From contig JAEURM010000024.1 in the NCBI GenBank assembly GCA_016789245.1, positions 1 through 14,107 of the forward strand: a stretch of DNA of 14,107 nt, read 5' to 3'. Under the pieces are notes generated by a model. It had not been told where the DNA came from. It saw nothing but the letters and a program-made list of their open reading frames with translations, and did no database searches. The translations under genes were made by a program, and so were the position numbers. Below are positions 11,910 through 14,107 of this stretch, piece after piece; within the stretch, counting starts at the first letter, position 1, and the number at the start of each line of letters is the position of its first letter. The stretch comes from Anaerolineales bacterium. Lineage in GTDB: Bacteria > Chloroflexota > Anaerolineae > Anaerolineales > UBA6663.

Positions 11910-13828
11910 TTAAAAGCAAGAAATGGGCTTTGGCCGCCGGTGCCATGATTGTGAGCATGGTCATCAGTGCGTGCCAGCCGCAAGTCGTCACGCAAATCGT
12001 CGAAGTGACGAAAGAAGTGCAAGTTGTTCAGACGCAGGTGGTTAATATCGAGTCCACCGTGGAAGTGCAAGTTGAGAAGGAAGCTTGGACGACCCCACAC
12101 CCCATCCTCGGTGACCTGCGCGTTCGCCAAGGCATCGCGCACTGCGCCAACCGCCCCGAGATTATTGCCTCGGTGTACAGCTTTGTGAGCGACCCCAGCT
12201 CCCTGTTGATGGATAGCCCCATTCAATCCAGCCACTGGGCACACGCCGCTGGCCTGCAACAATATGAGTTCGACGTCGCCAAGGGCGGCGCCCTGCTCGA
12301 TGAAGCGGGCTGGACGTTGGCTGAAGGCGCGACCTATCGCACCAACGCCGCCGGTGATGAGCTTTCCTTGCGCTTCACCACCACCAACGCGCAATTCCGC
12401 CAAACATGGGCCGCGGTGTTCGAGAGCAATATGGCCGACTGCGGTGTCCGCATCGTCCGCCTGCACGCCCCCGGTTCTTGGTGGTTCGGTTCCGCCACTG
12501 GCCTCCGCCGCCGTGACTTTGAACTCGGCGCTTTTGCGTGGGTAGGCGAAGCTGACCCCAGTGGCCGCACCCTGTACGCCTGTGACCAAGTTCCCACCCC
12601 GGCCAACAACTGGCAAGGGCAGAACTACATGGGCTGGTGCAATGATACAGCTAGCAAGGCCATCATCGCCGCCAACGGCACGCTGGACCGCGCTGAGCGC
12701 ATTGCACAATACGCCATCTTCCAGCAAGAATTCGCCAAGGATATGATTTCCTTGCCCGTGTTCGCCCGCGTGGAAGCCAACGCTACCGCCGCTGGCCTCG
12801 TCGGCCCAGACCCGGCGCCCGGTGAGCCCTATGTGATCAACAACATCTACGACTGGGAACTCCCCGGCGCGGATACCCTGATCTTCGGCTACACCCAAGA
12901 GCCTGCCACCCTGTTCACCCTCATTGAAAGCGCCTTCGTGGCGACCAATGCGCGTGGCATGATTGACGGCTTCGGCATTATCAGCAAGAACTACGACTAC
13001 TCCGCTAACCTGTACTTCAAACAACTGCCCACCATTGAAAACGGCGGCGCGACGTTGAGCGAAGTGGAGCCGAAAGCCGGCGATCAAGTGGTGGATGCCG
13101 CTGGCGACATTGTTGAATTGGCCGAAGGCACCATGGTGAAAGACGCCTCTGGCGCCGAAGTGGAATGGAAAGCCGGCGTGAAGATGCAACAAATCGTCCT
13201 CAACTGGGAACTTGAGTCCGGCATCAAGTGGTCAGACGGCGAGCCGCTCGTGGCCGCTGACTTCGAGCTGAACAAGAAAATTGTGTGTGATCCGGAATCT
13301 GGCGCGGTGGACTTTACCGTCTGCGAGCGCACCCTCGGCTTTGAAGTGACTGACACGACCCAGAAGATCACCTTAGCCCCCGGCTACACCCCGCCGCTGT
13401 ACTTCACCATCGTGTACGGCTGGTACCCGTCCCACCAAGTGCTCAGTGATGGGCGCGTGTTGGCTGATGTGCCCGCCAGCGAGTGGTCCACGTTAGCGGA
13501 AGTGGCCGAAACCCCGATGGGCACTGGCCCCTACATGATCACCGAATGGGTGAAGGGCCAACAAATGGTGTTCACGGCTAACCCCAACTTCTACAAGGGC
13601 GTAGCCAAGACCCCGAACGTCACCATCAAGTTCATTGCCGACAGCCAACAAGCTGTGGCGCAATTGTTGACGGGTGATGTGGACATGCTCTTCGGCGAGA
13701 CGCTCGGCGCGGGCGCTGAAGTGCAAACCGTGTCCGATGAAGCCGCCAAGGAAGGCGCGACGGTGAAGATTTACCTCACCCCGAGCGCGACTTGGGAGCA
13801 CATCGACTTCAACCTGAACGTTCGCTAG
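11906..13828 (+). CDS. Circularly permuted family 5 extracellular solute-binding lipoprotein (B)
   Basis: The 640-residue lipoprotein (lipobox ISAC, Cys23) has a Val/Glu/Lys-rich linker to about residue 60. It then opens with what is normally the C-terminal half: DLRVRQGIAHCANR (70-83), LLDEAGW (130-136), CGVRIVRL (179-186), ISLPVFARV (281-289), NNIYDWEL (312-319). Without a break it continues into what is normally the N-terminal half: DTLIFGYTQEPATLF (323-337), LPTIENG (374-380), SGIKWSDGEPLVAADF (438-453), GTGPYMITEWVKG (539-551), ANPNFY (558-563), and stops at SATWEHIDFNLNVR (627-640). Each block has a counterpart in protein A, in rotated order. The cut lies at the lobe I to II crossover, so both lobes could still form. 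Both halves are complete, and the frame, ribosome binding site and terminator are intact. C-ending codons (AAC, GAC, ATC, TAC) and AAG are commoner than in neighbours, suggesting high expression or separate origin. A permease gene follows. Confidence 0.93.
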   Translation: MIKSKKWALAAGAMIVSMVISACQPQVVTQIVEVTKEVQVVQTQVVNIESTVEVQVEKEAWTTPHPILGDLRVRQGIAHCANRPEIIASVYSFVSDPSSLLMDSPIQSSHWAHAAGLQQYEFDVAKGGALLDEAGWTLAEGATYRTNAAGDELSLRFTTTNAQFRQTWAAVFESNMADCGVRIVRLHAPGSWWFGSATGLRRRDFELGAFAWVGEADPSGRTLYACDQVPTPANNWQGQNYMGWCNDTASKAIIAANGTLDRAERIAQYAIFQQEFAKDMISLPVFARVEANATAAGLVGPDPAPGEPYVINNIYDWELPGADTLIFGYTQEPATLFTLIESAFVATNARGMIDGFGIISKNYDYSANLYFKQLPTIENGGATLSEVEPKAGDQVVDAAGDIVELAEGTMVKDASGAEVEWKAGVKMQQIVLNWELESGIKWSDGEPLVAADFELNKKIVCDPESGAVDFTVCERTLGFEVTDTTQKITLAPGYTPPLYFTIVYGWYPSHQVLSDGRVLADVPASEWSTLAEVAETPMGTGPYMITEWVKGQQMVFTANPNFYKGVAKTPNVTIKFIADSQQAVAQLLTGDVDMLFGETLGAGAEVQTVSDEAAKEGATVKIYLTPSATWEHIDFNLNVR

Positions 13829-13840
13829 TTCGGTTTGTAA

Positions 13841-13876
13841 AAAAACCTGCCGGAGCACTCGCTCCGGCAGGTTTTT
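13841..13876 (+). terminator. Intrinsic terminator after SBP B gene
   Basis: A perfect 16-bp stem (13841-13856 with 13861-13876), GC-rich at CCTGCCGGAGC/GCTCCGGCAGG and closed by a 4-base loop ACTC, has an A run before it and TTTTT at its end. It begins 12 bases after the stop codon and could act in both directions. It separates B from the permease, so permease expression needs read-through or its own promoter. Confidence 0.92.
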
Positions 13877-13930
13877 CAATTTTTAGCTTACCGACCTTGT
13901 GGGTCTTCAAACACTCGAAAATTTAACTAA

Positions 13931-14017
13931 TTGACTGTTTACGGGTCGTGCGCACTGTTCAGATTGGGTAATCTGACCAATTCATACAACCTGTGACCTA
14001 TTAAAACAGTATATACA
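13931..14017 (+). promoter_or_regulatory. Regulatory spacer before the permease: TCAGATT dyad and AT-rich box
   Basis: Between the terminator and the permease lie a TTGACT box (13931-13936) without a good -10 partner, a perfect 7-bp inverted repeat TCAGATT-GGGT-AATCTGA (13959-13976), and an AT-rich TATATACA stretch (14010-14017) that could hold a -10 box. The dyad is a candidate operator. A promoter for the transporter genes is likely in this spacer, but its boxes are not clear. Confidence 0.35.
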
Positions 14018-14056
14018 CTAATCGGTACGCTTCTTCTCAATCAGTGAGGCCTAGTC

Positions 14057-14107
14057 ATGACCAACTACCTTATTCGCCGTAGCTTCCAAATGCTGTTGGT
14101 GTTGTTC
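14057..14107 (+). CDS. ABC transporter permease, DppB/OppB-type, N-terminus only
   Basis: Only 17 codons are inside the window. They read MTNYLIRRSFQMLLVLF, the typical opening of the DppB/OppB (BPD transporter, peptide-type) permease: a short start, LIRR, then the first membrane helix. A GTGAGG ribosome binding site lies 8 bases before the ATG. Its place directly after a peptide-type solute-binding protein gene supports the call. The second permease (DppC-like) and further ATPases would be expected to the right of the window. Confidence 0.8.
   Translation, partial: MTNYLIRRSFQMLLVLF

Noticed and set aside
11882..13192. Leftward open frame of 436 codons opposite the permuted SBP gene
   Set aside because: It is the antisense shadow of a gene with strong C/G third-position bias. 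It has no ribosome binding site or recognisable domains, is His/Gly/Val-rich in the way of shadow frames, and the sense frame has clear homology throughout.
11906..13828. Protein B as two fused pseudogene fragments or a frameshifted tandem pair
   Set aside because: There is a single open frame with one complete copy of each half, a strong ribosome binding site, a lipobox, a stop exactly at the lobe crossover and a terminator right after. Assembly error remains possible and is listed as the refuting test.

Overview
The window looks like a chromosomal piece of a Chloroflexota bacterium, probably Anaerolineae-like. This rests on three things: lipoprotein solute-binding proteins with a Val/Glu/Lys-rich stretch after the lipobox, Pro/Thr-rich linkers, and several promoters whose -10 box sits 7-9 bases before an ATG with no ribosome binding site (leaderless starts). 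The taxonomy is inference; there is no rRNA here.

Left part (1-3350) reads leftward: serC, then serA (two steps of serine biosynthesis, separated by a palindromic spacer), a CAT-anticodon tRNA, and an M32 metallocarboxypeptidase cut by the window edge. Middle part (3350-7700) is housekeeping and small genes: a roadblock/LC7 protein, an MFS transporter, a 66-residue two-helix membrane protein, a PspC-domain protein (leftward), a secreted helical protein (leftward) and trmD. The spacers are full of hairpin elements: REP-like GCGAAAGC hairpins, a GGAGATTGCTTCGC-type repeat, 'agacct(t)cgg' hairpins and degenerate-word palindromes.

Right part (7700-14107) reads rightward and is a regulated peptide-type ABC transporter region: an ECF sigma factor, an overlapping 95-residue protein of unknown function, an OppF/DppF-like ATPase that keeps Walker A and B but has lost the Q-loop, signature, D-loop and H-loop residues, a family 5 solute-binding lipoprotein in normal order (A), a 465-base regulatory spacer, a second family 5 solute-binding lipoprotein (B), and the start of a DppB/OppB-type permease.

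The main discovery is protein B. Its C-terminal half (homologous to residues ~400-650 of A) comes first and its N-terminal half (homologous to residues ~75-385 of A) comes second. The native C-terminus is joined to the native N-terminus and the protein stops exactly at the lobe I to lobe II crossover: a circularly permuted solute-binding protein, with signal peptide, strong ribosome binding site and terminator in place. The second point of interest is an identical 17-base dyad word followed 15 bases later by AGTA, found both before the sigma factor and in the spacer before B. This could link the sigma factor to transporter expression. The same spacer carries a strong promoter, a tiny leaderless ORF running into a perfect intrinsic terminator, and a possible upstream ORF that overlaps the start of B by ATGA.
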